Shown here piece by piece: positions 13,500-25,400 of a stretch of 64,000 bases of DNA. The notes beneath the pieces are model-generated. The model saw nothing but the letters and a program-made list of their open reading frames with translations. It was not told the origin of the DNA and did no database searches. The stretch is from NCBI GenBank assembly GCA_020137815.1, contig CM035358.1:6866842-6930841 (forward strand). The letters run 5' to 3'. Position 1 is the first letter of the stretch; every line of letters begins with the position of its first letter. The translations under genes and the position numbers were made by a program. Origin of the DNA: Hormiphora californensis. Taxonomy: Eukaryota > Ctenophora > Tentaculata > Cydippida > Pleurobrachiidae.

Positions 13500-16400
13500 A
13501 TCAAGAAATTAAACAAGAATGAAGGATGTTCTATGTTGCAGACTAACTTCTTTGAACCCATTTTTAGACACACACACTCTCATGTGCCCTAACACGCACA
13601 CTCATGTGCAGAGAATGTTTGGACCTCATGAGTTAGGCACAGAGGGATCCACAGAGTCAGCATGTTCTGAAAACAACCGCTTTTCATGGTGAGATAGTGA
13701 CTTTAACTAGAGAGAGAGAAAGTGAGATAGTGACTTTAACTAGGGAGAGAGGAGGTGAGAAAGTGACTCTAAATAGAGGGAGATTTAGTGTACCAGCTAG
13801 ACATATGTTGATAGGATCTAGAATTTAGAACAGCCCAAGGCCGTTGTTTTTACAGTTTAGACTGCTTGAATGGGGTGTTGAGATGGGTTATATAATATCA
13901 TGTCAGGAATATATGCGTGTGTGCATGTGTGGGTTGTTAGGAATGTTATTCTACACATCATCTCCTTTATTCTGTTCTCTCTCTCCCTCTAGTTAGAGTA
14001 ACAATCTCACTTTCCCTTTCTATAGGCTTTATTCTTTTCCCTCTCTCTCGCCACCTTCTCACACGCACTATTCGGTGCTGCATGTCATGTGCAATACAAA
14101 CAGAGAAGGAGGATCGGTTGTATGTTTAAAATGTGCATATTATATACAACGACGGTGAATATTATACAACTGTGTCGAGCGATCAATTGGAACTTCTATA
14201 ATACAAGGTAGACGGAGCCATATTGCCAAGACACAGGGCATGACTCTAACAACTCCTGGTCCGGCGGCGCCGACCTGATCTGAGCGCACTGTTGAGAATC
14301 AAAACGCGGTTGCCGCCGCCAGACAGAATCATTCTGAGAATGTGTGCCATTCTGAGAATGTGTGCCATTCTGAGAATGTGTGCCATTCTGAGAATGTGTG
14401 CCAGATCTAGATTAAAATTAATATTTTGCCTACTGACTTGCTCCTATAAAGGGACAGTTCTTCATGTTGCCTTGTTGGAGGGTAAAGATCGGTTCATCAG
14501 GAGGGGACAGGTACCCTTTAAAAAGGGGCCCTTACCAACCAATATTATACGCATCTCAATTCCTTGCTCAACTACAACTACACCGCTATGAAACTGATTC
14601 TGTGCACCTTCGCTCTTCTGCTCTTCGCCCTGCCAGCCGAAGGTAAGAGCCATTTATACTTTAGATAAAACAAAGTTTATCTGGTAGGAAATGTCAAGGC
14701 CTAACCCCAACCCAAACCCCAACCCTAACCCTAACCCTACATTAGCCCTAACCCTAAAAAACCGTTTGTCGGCACTCACGAAACACCCAGATTTTGTATC
14801 CTCTTTTAGTGAAACTTATCCGGTAAATCGAGGTTCCGCTGTAAATAAGGAATTGATGGGTACCCAATTAATTACCTCCTCTCATCTCAGGGAGTGATGG
14901 ATGTTATAATGGTCGTTGCTGGAAATGGTGTGAAGGTTGGGGTCAATGGTGCTACCAAAAGGGCAACTGGGCAGGGGGATATGTTCAATGTAAAAGTGAC
15001 AGCGGATGCAATGGTATTCACACCGCGTGCAACCATGCAGGTTGTGGTTGGTAAATGAGGGGTTATTTCGTAACCAATTGGTTGTGGGATATTTGAGACG
15101 GAATCAATTAATTGATCTGTGGATAAGTAATTGGTCTGTAATTGGTCTATTGGAACTTTTTTCATTGGATTGTACAGGCTAAGACGCCTAGTGTGATTTA
15201 GAAATATTTTTTTGTTAAAATTGTGAGAATTGGATAGAATTTTTTATAGCAAATATGTAATTAGTTTTACTGATTCTTCTTGATTTATTCATTTCACACA
15301 GACATTTAGCATTGATCCACCGTGTCACCTATCACATTCACCTGACTAGCGCACCCACCGGGTGCGCCTCAATGTAAGAGGTTTTGACAACCCCCCCGGG
15401 GGGGGCACCTTGGTCCCCAATTTTGGGAAGAAAAACCCAAAATGGTCACCCAATCCCTTAAGGGCCCGGGCCCCGGGGTTGGGCCTCTTTTTTTCCCCCC
15501 CAAAACCCCAAATTTTTTGGGGCCAGGCCTGTTTGGGAAAATTTGCTCCCCTTTTTCCCCACTAAACTGCCTTGTTTTATAAAAAGGAACTCCCGGGTTG
15601 GGAAGGGGGTTACCCCCGGGGGTTGAAAACCCAAAAAAAACCTAGGAAAAATTTGGGACAAATGCCAAGGCGGTAACGGAACGCCCCCCGGGGGTAAAAG
15701 AGGATTTTTGGGCCATGGAATTCCCCCCACTTAAACTTTTGTTTTTTTGGGGCCCAAACCCTTTAAAAAAAGGACAATTGTCCCCCAAAATCCCCAAAAA
15801 CTCGGGCCAAAAAGGTTTTTTATACCTAAAAGGGAACCCGGGGGCCAGGTTGGAAGGGGGTTTTACCCAATTGGGAACGGGAAACCAAGAAAAACCCAAT
15901 TGGTCAATAGAACTACCTTAACCCCCCAAAAAAGGGACTTCAATTTTTTCCCTCCCCAAAAGGAAAATTTTTAAAAGAGATTTTAATTTTGGGACCATCC
16001 GGGATTTTAAAAAATTCCAATCCCCCTCAGGTTGAGGGAAATTGGAAACAAACCAAAATTCCGGCTGGGAGGACCTTTTTCCTTTAATCACTTTCCAAGT
16101 GGGGAAAAGCCCCCAGGGGAAAAACCGTTGGAGGGGGGGGGTTTCCCAAAAACGGGAAGACTCGGGCTTTTTTGGGGGGTTACGGACCGGGGCCCCTTTA
16201 AATTTTCTACCAAATTGGCCGGGGCCCCGCCCCCTGAAAAAAATTTTTTTCCCCGAAACGGTTGGGGGAAGTGGGAAGGGAAAATTTGATAAAATTGGGG
16301 CCTAAACAAAAATTTTTGGTTCCGGGGCCAAACCCCTTGGGGGGGAGAAACGGCCAAATTTGGGCCCCGGGGGGGCCCCCTTCGGGTTACTGTTTCGCCC

Positions 16401-19400
16401 CCATAAATGGAAAAACGGTGGGGAGACGTTTGAGGAGGCCCGGAGGAAATTAGATTTTAGGTTCCAAACCCGGGAAGCCGGGACTTTTCAAAAGGAGGGG
16501 GTTAACGGCTAAAAAAAAGCTTTGGATTTACATTGGGGCGAATAAAGAACAAAAAATAAAGGAGGGTGGGATAACTGGGAAAACCCGGTTTTGGGGTTAA
16601 AAAGGGACGGGGCCAGGACGGGCCCCCGGAAGAGGGAAATTCCCCGGTTCGCCCCAAGGAACAATTTTCCTTAAAAGAAGGGAAAAACGCGGAAAGACCC
16701 CGGGTGGGGTTCGGTAAAAAATTTCCCTGTCCTTTAAACACCCAAAAGGAAAAGGAAAAAAACCCCGGGAAAAGGGAAGGGGGCGAAAGGGGGAAAAAAA
16801 ACAAAAAGAAAAAAGGCCCCCGGGAAATAAAGAAAAAGGGGGATAAAGGGACATTTGTTGCAAAATTTTCCCCGGGGAAAAAACAAGGGAAAGCCTTCCC
16901 AACTTCAAAGGGGGAACCCTTCCCCCAAAAAGAAAAATTTTTCCGGAAAAAGGAAAAGGGGCCAACCCAAAACCAACCCCCCAAAACCCTTTTTTGCCAA
17001 AAATCCCTTCCCCCAGAAAACAAAAATGTAAACCCCCCCCCCATCCAAATCCCAAATAAAAAACCCCTTTTTAAATTTAAACTGGGGAAAAAATTTCCCA
17101 ACCTTAAATTAAAAAAACCCCCAAAGAAAAATGGGAAACCCAAAATGGGTTAGTAGCAGGTTTTTAAAGCCCATCCCCCGGGAAAAAACCCCCGGAAAAA
17201 AGAAATAAAAAAAGGAAAGGGGTTCCCCGGGGGCGGGATTTTAAAAACGAGGGCCCCTTTACGGGAAAAAAAGGAAAATTTAAGAGGTCGAAAAGAGCGG
17301 TTTTTAAGGGGAAAAGGGCCCCTTTTAAAAGTAAATAAATTGGGAAAACCTGAGATTTTAAAGCGATGGATTTTTGAGGGACATTTTTTCTTCCCTTTTT
17401 GCAAGGGATGCTTTGGAGGGAAAAGGGGGAAAACCCTTTACATTTGGATTTCTGAAAATTTTGGTTCCCGTCCCAAAAAAGGGGTTTTGACCTTATTTCC
17501 CCCCGGGAAATTACAGGGGGGATTGCAAAAAACCTGAATTTGGGAAAAATATAAAAACCCGGCATAAATTCTCACCGGATTCGGCCTTTACATTGATCAG
17601 TCCTTCTTGATTCTCAAAAACGGTTTTAGGGGGGGAAAGGGACCCCCCAAAACTAAGCCAAAACTTTCCCCCCCTCAGAAACCCTTTTTTAAAGGGGTGC
17701 TATCCCAAAAACATCTTCCCCCGGGGAAAGGTTTATAAAAATTTGTTAAGGCTTTTGATTTATTTTTTCAAAAAAACCGGATATTAAGGGTTCTCAGGGC
17801 CTTTTTGGTACCCGGGAAAGTCGTTGCCCAAAAACCCAAATTGGGGTATAGTAAACTAGAGCACAGGGGGCTAAACCCCGGAGGGGCCAAAAACAGACAT
17901 TTTTGAAATATTGGGCCGGGGGGGGTTGCAGGGGGGGACACAAGCCCCCCTACCGGGAAAAAAATTTTTTTTTGGGGGGGCTCGGTTTTACTTTATGCAA
18001 AACAGCACGGAGGGCACCCTGTTTATTGGTTTTAAACTAAAACCTTTTGCCCGAAGTAGAAAAGAAAATGTGAAAGGGAAAAGGAAAACTGCCCAAGTTT
18101 TTGCATAAGGGGCTCTTCTTGCTGTTTTTTCGGGGGGGGATTTTGGGGGGGTTTTTTTTAATGCCGGGAGGGGGGAGAGCGCCTGTAAAGGAGGTAGGGC
18201 TTGAGAAAAAATCGAGCTAAGCCCGGAAAAAAGGGTCGGGGGAATTTCCCGGGGCCCGGGGTTTACTCCCCCACATTTATCGCCCGGAAACCCTTATCAA
18301 ACTCCCCAAAAGGACTTTAAATTTGGGCTCTTGGATAAGGGGAACTCAAAGGGGGGACACAAGGTTGGGAAGGGGGCAAAGGGCCCGGGAATGCATGTCA
18401 GGGGCTCAGGAACACGGGAAGTCAAAACCCCCAGAGACGAGATCAAAGCTAGACTTTTTGTAGAAAAAGTTGAAAACGGCCCCCCGTATGGTTTCCCCAA
18501 AAACCCGGGGAAGTTTAAAAAGGAAGGAGGCGGAGGCTAAGGAAACCCGGGCCCAAACCAGAATGCTGAGGAGGGCCACAAATAAAAACCCACCCCCTTT
18601 CCAGATGAAAAACCCCAAACATTGTAGGGTATGGGGAAAACCTCCCTATTCTAGCACCAAGATCGCTAAAGGGAACTCAGTCCCCGGGCCCCGCTTGCAC
18701 GTCATCCGGAAACTAACGCTAACAAAGTTTTTCTTTGGGAGCCTCCCCCAACGGACACTCCAGACGGGGGGGCGCCCCCAAAAAAACCCCTTTGGGGTTT
18801 TTACGGGGGCGAGACAGGGACTGGGAAAACCTCCAAAACCCTTCCCTTTGATGGCTAAATCTGTGGAAGAGTGGAGAAATTTTTACCATGGATTTCCCGG
18901 AAATACCACCCGTGGAATCCGCCAAAGGGCAAGTAATTTAATAAAGTTTTTTAGGGGAACTGATTTACAAAAGGTCTTTGAAAAAAAAAACCATAAACTC
19001 CCAAAAGTGTGAAAAATTTACAGCTTTTTCATATAAAGTGCTTTATAAAGGGGGCAGACTGTCGTTTAAAAACCCGTTTAAACAAAACGTCGAAGGGCCA
19101 CCACAAGGGTTCATCCCCAAACTTAAAACAGAGATCTTATTCAAAAAAGGGGCTTATTGCTGGGGATTTTTGGGCATTTAAAAATTGTAAAAGATTTGGA
19201 TTTCCCAAATCATGGGTGGCAGTGATTTGGGGGAACATAGGGAAAATTACCTTTAAAAAAATTTAAAATTGTGTTAAATGTCAATTTAAAAGGGAAAAAA
19301 AATTTTTTAAAAAAAAAATAAAAAAAGGGGTTTTTTTTAAAATTAAAGGGGTTTTTTTTTAAAACCAAATTTTAAAAAATTTTTTTTTCCCCCCCTTTTT

Positions 19401-22400
19401 TTTCCCCCCCCCCCTTTTTAAAAGGGGCCCCTTTTTTAAAAACCCCCCCTTTTTTTTTTTTTTTGCTAAAACCCCTTTTTTTTTTTTTCCCCCCCCCCCC
19501 TCCCCCCCGACCCCCCCCAAAAAAGGGGAAAAAAAAAAATTTAAAAACCCCCCTTTCCAAATTTTTTTTCCCAAAACCCCCCCCCCCCCCCCCCCCCTCC
19601 CCCCCCTCCCCCCCCCCCCCCCCCTCTCCCCCCCCTTTCCCCCCTTCCCCTTCCCCTCCCCCCCCAAAACCCCCAAAAAAATTCCCCCCCCCTTTTTCCC
19701 CCCCCCCAAAAGGTAAAAAGGGCCCCCCAAACCCCAAATTTTTTAAAAAAAAAAAAAAATTGGGGGAAAAAAAAAACCCCCCCAAAAAAAAAGGGAAAAA
19801 AAAAAATAAACCCCCCCCTTTTTCCCCCCCCCCCCCCCAAAAGGGGGGGGAAAAAAACACCCAAAAAAAAAGGTTTTCCAAAAAAAATTTTTCCCCCCCC
19901 CCCCCCCCCCCGCCCCCCCCCCCCCCCTTTTTTTTTTTTTTTTTTCTTTTTTCCCCTCCTCTCTCCTCTCCCCTCTCCCCCTTCTCCCCCCCCCCCCCCC
20001 CCCAAATTTTAAAAAAACCCCCCCTTTCTCCCTTTTTTTTCCTTTTTTTTTGGGGGGGGGGCCGGGGCCCCCCCTTTTTTGGGTTTTTTTTTTGGGGGGG
20101 GGTTTTTTTTTTTTTTGGGGCCCCCGGGGGGGGGGGGGGGAAAAAAAAAAGGGTTTTTTTCCCTTTTTCCCCTTTTGGGGGGGGGGTTTTCCCCCCTTTT
20201 TCCCCCTTTTTTCCCCCCCCCCCTTTTTTTTTTTTTTTTTTTTGGGGGGGGGGGGGGGGGGGGAAAAAAAAAAAAAAAAAGGGGGGGGGGGGGGGCCCCC
20301 CTTTTTTTTTTTTTCCCCCCCTTTCCCCCTTTTTTTTTTTTTTCCAAAACCCCCCTTTTTTTCCCCCTTTCCCCCTTTTTTTAAAAAAAATTTTTTTTTT
20401 CCCCCCCTTTTTTTTAAAAAATTTAATTTTTTTTTTGGGAAAAAAAAAAATTTCCCCCCTTTTGGGCCCCCCGGCCCAAAAAAAAAATTTGCCTTTTTCC
20501 CCCCCCCCCTTCCCCCCCCCTTTTTTCCCCCCCCCTTTCCCCCCCCCCCCCCCCCAAAACCCCCCCCAAAAACCCCCCCCCCCCAAAAAACCCCCCCCCC
20601 CCCCCCCCCAAAAACCCCCCCCCCCCCCCCCCCCTTTTTTTTTTTTTAAAAAAACCCCCCCCCCACCCTTTCCCCCCCCCCCCCCCAACCCCAATTTGGG
20701 GGGGGGTTTTTTGGTTTTGGGGTTTTGGGGGTTTTTTTTTTTTTTTTTTTGGGGGGGGGTTTTTTTTTTTTTTGGGGGGAAATTTTTTGGGGGGGGTTTT
20801 TTTTTTTTTTGTGGGTTTTTTTTTTATTTTTTTGGGGTTTTTTTTTTTTGGGGTTTTTTTTTTTTTGGGGGTTTTTTTTGGGGTGGTTTGGGTTTTTTTG
20901 GGGGGTTTTTTGGGGGGGGGGTTTTTTTTGGGGGGTTTTTTTTGGTTTTGGGGGGGGGTTTTTTTGGGGGTTTGGGGGGTTTTGGGGGGGGGTTTTTTTG
21001 GGGGTTTTTTTGGGTTTTTTTTGGGGGGTTTTTTTTTTTTTGGGGGTTTGGGGGTTTTTGGGGGGGGGTTTTTTTGGGGTTGTGTTTTTTGGGGGGGTTT
21101 TTTTTTTTGGGTTGGGGGTTTTTTTTTGGGGGGGGTTTTTTCAAAACCCCGGGCCAAAAAGGGATTTTATTCCCCCTTAAAAAATTTTAGGGATCTTTCC
21201 GACTCCTACTCTCTCTCTCCCTCTCTCCTTCTTGCTATCATCTATCCTTCCCAGGCACACTAACGGGGCATATTGATTGATATTCATACAATGCTAGGTA
21301 GAGCACTGTAGCGGTCAAATTCTAGTGAAAATGTGATGCTTTAAATGTCACATCCAACCTTACAAACATAAATTATACTGTTCCCGACCCACATAAAACA
21401 ATCTCTGCCCCCCCCCCCCCCAACTAAAATCTCTGTCCCCAACTAAAATCTCTGTCCCCCCAACACCCCCCCCCCCCCCCCCCCCCCACAGCTAAATCTC
21501 TGTCCCCCCGCCAGGTGATGTTGTTGGAATGATACTGGCATGGGTCAGTTTGATCCCCTGCTTTACCGTTGTCAGCTTTATACCAATTATCATCCTGCGG
21601 AGGGATCTTACCACGGTAAGTTAGTGTTTAGTGTGGTTAGTGGTATGTGGTTAGTGTGGTTAGTGGTATGTGGTTAGTGTGGTTAGTGGTTGTTTAGTGT
21701 GGTTAATGGTTGTTTAGTGTGGTTAGTGGTTGTTTAGTGTGGTTAGTGGTTGTTTAGTGTGGTTAGTGGTTGTTTAGTGTGGTTAGTGGTTGTTTAGTGT
21801 GGTTAGTGGTTGTTTAGTGTGGTTAGTGGTTAGTGGTTGTTTAGTGTGGTTAGTGGTTAGTGGTTGTTTAGTGTGGTTAGTGGTTGTTTATTGTGGTTAG
21901 TGGTTGTTTAGTGTGGTTAGTGGTTAGTGGTTGTTTAGTGTGGTTAGTGGTTGTTTAGTGTGGTTAGTGGTTGTTTAGTGTGGTTAGTGGTTGTTTAGTG
22001 TGGTTAGTGGTTGTTTAGTGTGGTTAGTGGTTGTTTAATGTGGTTAGTGGTTGTTTAGTGTGGTTAGTGGTTAGTGGTTGTTTAGTGTGGTTAGTGGTTG
22101 TTTAGTGTGGTTAGTGGTTGTTTAATGTGGTTAGTGGTTGTTTAGTGTGGTTAGTGGTTGTTTAGTGTGGTTAGTGGTTGTTTAGTGTGGTTAGTGGTTG
22201 TTTAATGTGGTTAGTGGTTGTTTAGTGTGGTTAGTGGTTGTTTAGTGTGGTTAGTGGTTGTTTAGTGTGGTTAGTGGTTGTTTAGTGTGGTTAGTGGTTG
22301 TTTAGTGTGGTTAGTGGTTGTTTAATGTGGTTAGTGGTTAGTGGTTGCTTAGTGGACACTTATCTCGGGTGTTTGAGGTGGTACGGTATGATTTGGAGTC

Positions 22401-25400
22401 CCGGGTGGGGCCACCACTATTGCCGGATTGTCTAGTGGGGTGGTTTGATATGAGGGTTGTTGTTGGCTGTTGAGTCAGATCAAGAGACCTGAGTAAAGAA
22501 GGTGGGTGGTTATGTTGTTGGCGATAGGATAGGTTTCAATAACTGCTTGTATTGATGAGTATCTGTTCAGTAATGTTTGAGAGAGGTTGAGTTCCTTTGT
22601 TCAGCCACACTTGTTGTAGCGTGTGCGGGAGCTGGAGTAACACCTGGTGGCATCTTTCTCACCTTTAGAAGAGAGGGCGGGTGGAGAGAGAGAGAGAGAG
22701 ATAGAGGGAGAGAGAGGGAGAGAGAGAGAGAGAGAGGGAGAGAGAGAGAAAGAGAAAGAAAGATAGAGGGAGAGAGAGAGAAAGAAAGATAGAGGGAGAG
22801 AGAGAGAGAAAGAGAAATAGAGATAGAGGGAGAGACAGAATGTGAAATAGGAACTAATTAACAAGTACCATACACGTGCCTTTCTATTTCTTCCCTGGAC
22901 CTTCATATTATATGCAGTATACTAGTAGAGATACACTTGAAACGGGGAAAATCGGCAGCTCAGTGTTAGTTTTCAGGATGTTAATTTGCCCATATGAAAA
23001 GTATGTAACAACAAAATTTTTTTCTAAATCGTTTCTTTCAGATATTTTTCTACATTGGTATGTTTGTAAATGAAGGGTGTAATCAGATTTTGAAGCGGTT
23101 GATAGCGGACCCTCGCCCTGCTCGCAGTAAGAACCCTCTACTTTCCCCAATTTCTCTTTCCCCCCTTCACTTTATTTCTATCTTGACTTTATCTTTAGCA
23201 GCAATTCAACAACTAGTTAACACCCCTCTATTCTTTAGCTTCCCCCTCCCCGCCTTCAAGACCCCTCTTTATCCCACACATTCTATATTTTACACCTATT
23301 TGTCCAAGTTATTGTCCTTATAAATCTCTTTATATAGTTCCCCCCACAGCCTAACAGCATCTTCTCTGGTATTGCCCTTATAAAACGTTGGATATCACCC
23401 CACCCCTCCCCCCTTGTTTACCCCATCCTAACAGCATCTTCTCTGTTTCAGCTGCCACTACGGCGCAGTGGAGTGAATATGGTATGCCCTCGGCCCACAG
23501 CCAATTTGCAGCGTTCTTCTCCGTCTTTATGATACTACTTTTCTATATAAGGTATGTACATATTTAAGGTCATTTAATTACAGTAATTACATCACAAAAA
23601 AGATTATATTATAACGTTATGTTTTATTGCAGGATAAAAGTGGTGACACTAATTATACCCTGTGCTAAGATATGGAAACACCTGATATGTATAGGTTTCC
23701 TCTGCGCGGCTGCTCTAATCGGATACAGCAGGTAAGCAGGGTCTGTCACCAGTGTCGCATCGTTTTGAAATTCTCCGCACAAACGACTAGCACAAAATGA
23801 CAACATGCAAAGAATTGCTTGCTGCTCAGTTTGTTTTTATGTTAGCGACTTGAAACAAAGTACATCGTTTAGAGAATTTAATTGTCTATGTCTAGGTCAA
23901 AACTAGACGAAAAATGAGCAAGTACAGGTGAAACTAGAGAAATATAAAAAATGACCTCAAAAAAACCACTTTTCGACCAAATATTTTGAAATCGCCATAG
24001 CTCTGGAAGTAGGGCTGATCTCAAAAATCGGTGAGAAGTCGGTCGAACAGTTTTGTCTGAATTTTCACGTAGTACCGGTTTTAACCTGATTGGACCAACC
24101 ACCTATGAGCCTACCTCAAAAAACTTTGAAACAACCTGATTTTTTCAAAATTTCGCTCTTCCCGAGAATTTTGGAAAAGTGTCGCATCATTTTCGCGATT
24201 TTGATACGACACTTTCCCCCTGCATATAAATGCCTGTATCTCTCTTCCTCTCTAGTTTCTACGCCACGATCTCACTTTTCTAGTGTACCTAGGAGGTTAC
24301 ACTCACTGGGGAGGGGGGGGGGCTGCACTGTTTGGTCGTGCTGCTGTAGAATATCTGGCCAAAAATTGGCTAAATATGCAACTAATTGATATCAAATCAA
24401 AAATCACTCTACCCGACTAATTTCGATACGCTGAATCACGTGAGCAACTTTTTAAAACCCTCAGAGGTCGATAAAGTGCTCTAATTGGACATAATTGGGT
24501 CTAATTGGCTGACATAATTATAACTTTTTCCTGTAAACACGTTTGCTTCCTTTGAAGACACTTTTCCCATTGATTCTGATACCCTGATCATGGCATCTAC
24601 ATCTCAGTGGTGGGTACTCTAATTGGGTCTTACTGATTGAAATTATAATTCTTTCCAAGAAACACTTTAAATCCGTTTGAGGGCACCTCGCCAATAACTT
24701 GGATACGCTGATTCGAATGAATAACTAATCGAAGCTCTATGTGGCAGAGCCAATTCCCTAATTGAGCAAAATTGGGTCTAATTGACTATAATTACAACTA
24801 TACTTTTCCCTGTAAAAAGTTCATTTGGATTTTGGAGACACTAGCTACACTGATTTAACCATTATGTAAAGGGAACCCTACATAACAGGAAATAATTTGT
24901 AATTATTTTGATCAATTAGACCCAGTTATACTCAATTAGGGAATTGGCTCTGCCACATAGAGCTTCGATTAGTTATTCATTCGAATCAGCGTATCCAAGT
25001 TATTGGCGAGGTGCCCTCAAACGGATTTAAAGTGTTTCTTGGAAAGAATTATAATTTCAATCAGTTAGACCCAATTAGAGTACCCACCACTGAGATGTAG
25101 ATGCCATGATCAGGGTATCAGAATCAATGGGAAAAGTGTCTTCAAAGGAAGCAAACGTGTTTACAGGAAAAAGTTATAATTATGTCAGCCAATTAGACCC
25201 AATTATGTCCAATTAGAGCACTTTATCGACCTCTGAGGGCTTTAAAAAGTTGCTCACGTGATTCAGCGTATCGAAATTAGTCGGGTAGAGTGATTTTTGA
25301 TTTGATATCAATTAGTTGCATATTTAGCCAATTTTTGGCCAGATATTCTACAGCAGCACGACCAAACAGTGCAGCCCCCCCCCCCCCTCCCCAGTGAGTG

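Larger units (their letters stand above)
12812..14254. other. Intron 1 spacer
   Basis: No gene recognised. Holds a CT array (13251-13348), a GA array (13455-13498) and short GA-rich tandem units near 13706-13780. Confidence 0.6.

Noticed and set aside
16502-18540. Open frames of 60-213 residues in the moderately corrupted part
   Set aside because: Same artefact zone: stretched bases, overlapping frames on both strands and no motifs.
19372-21190. Very long open frames rich in Pro, Gly, Phe or Lys on both strands
   Set aside because: They arise from homopolymer runs in corrupted sequence, are open in several frames at once, and have no real codon pattern.
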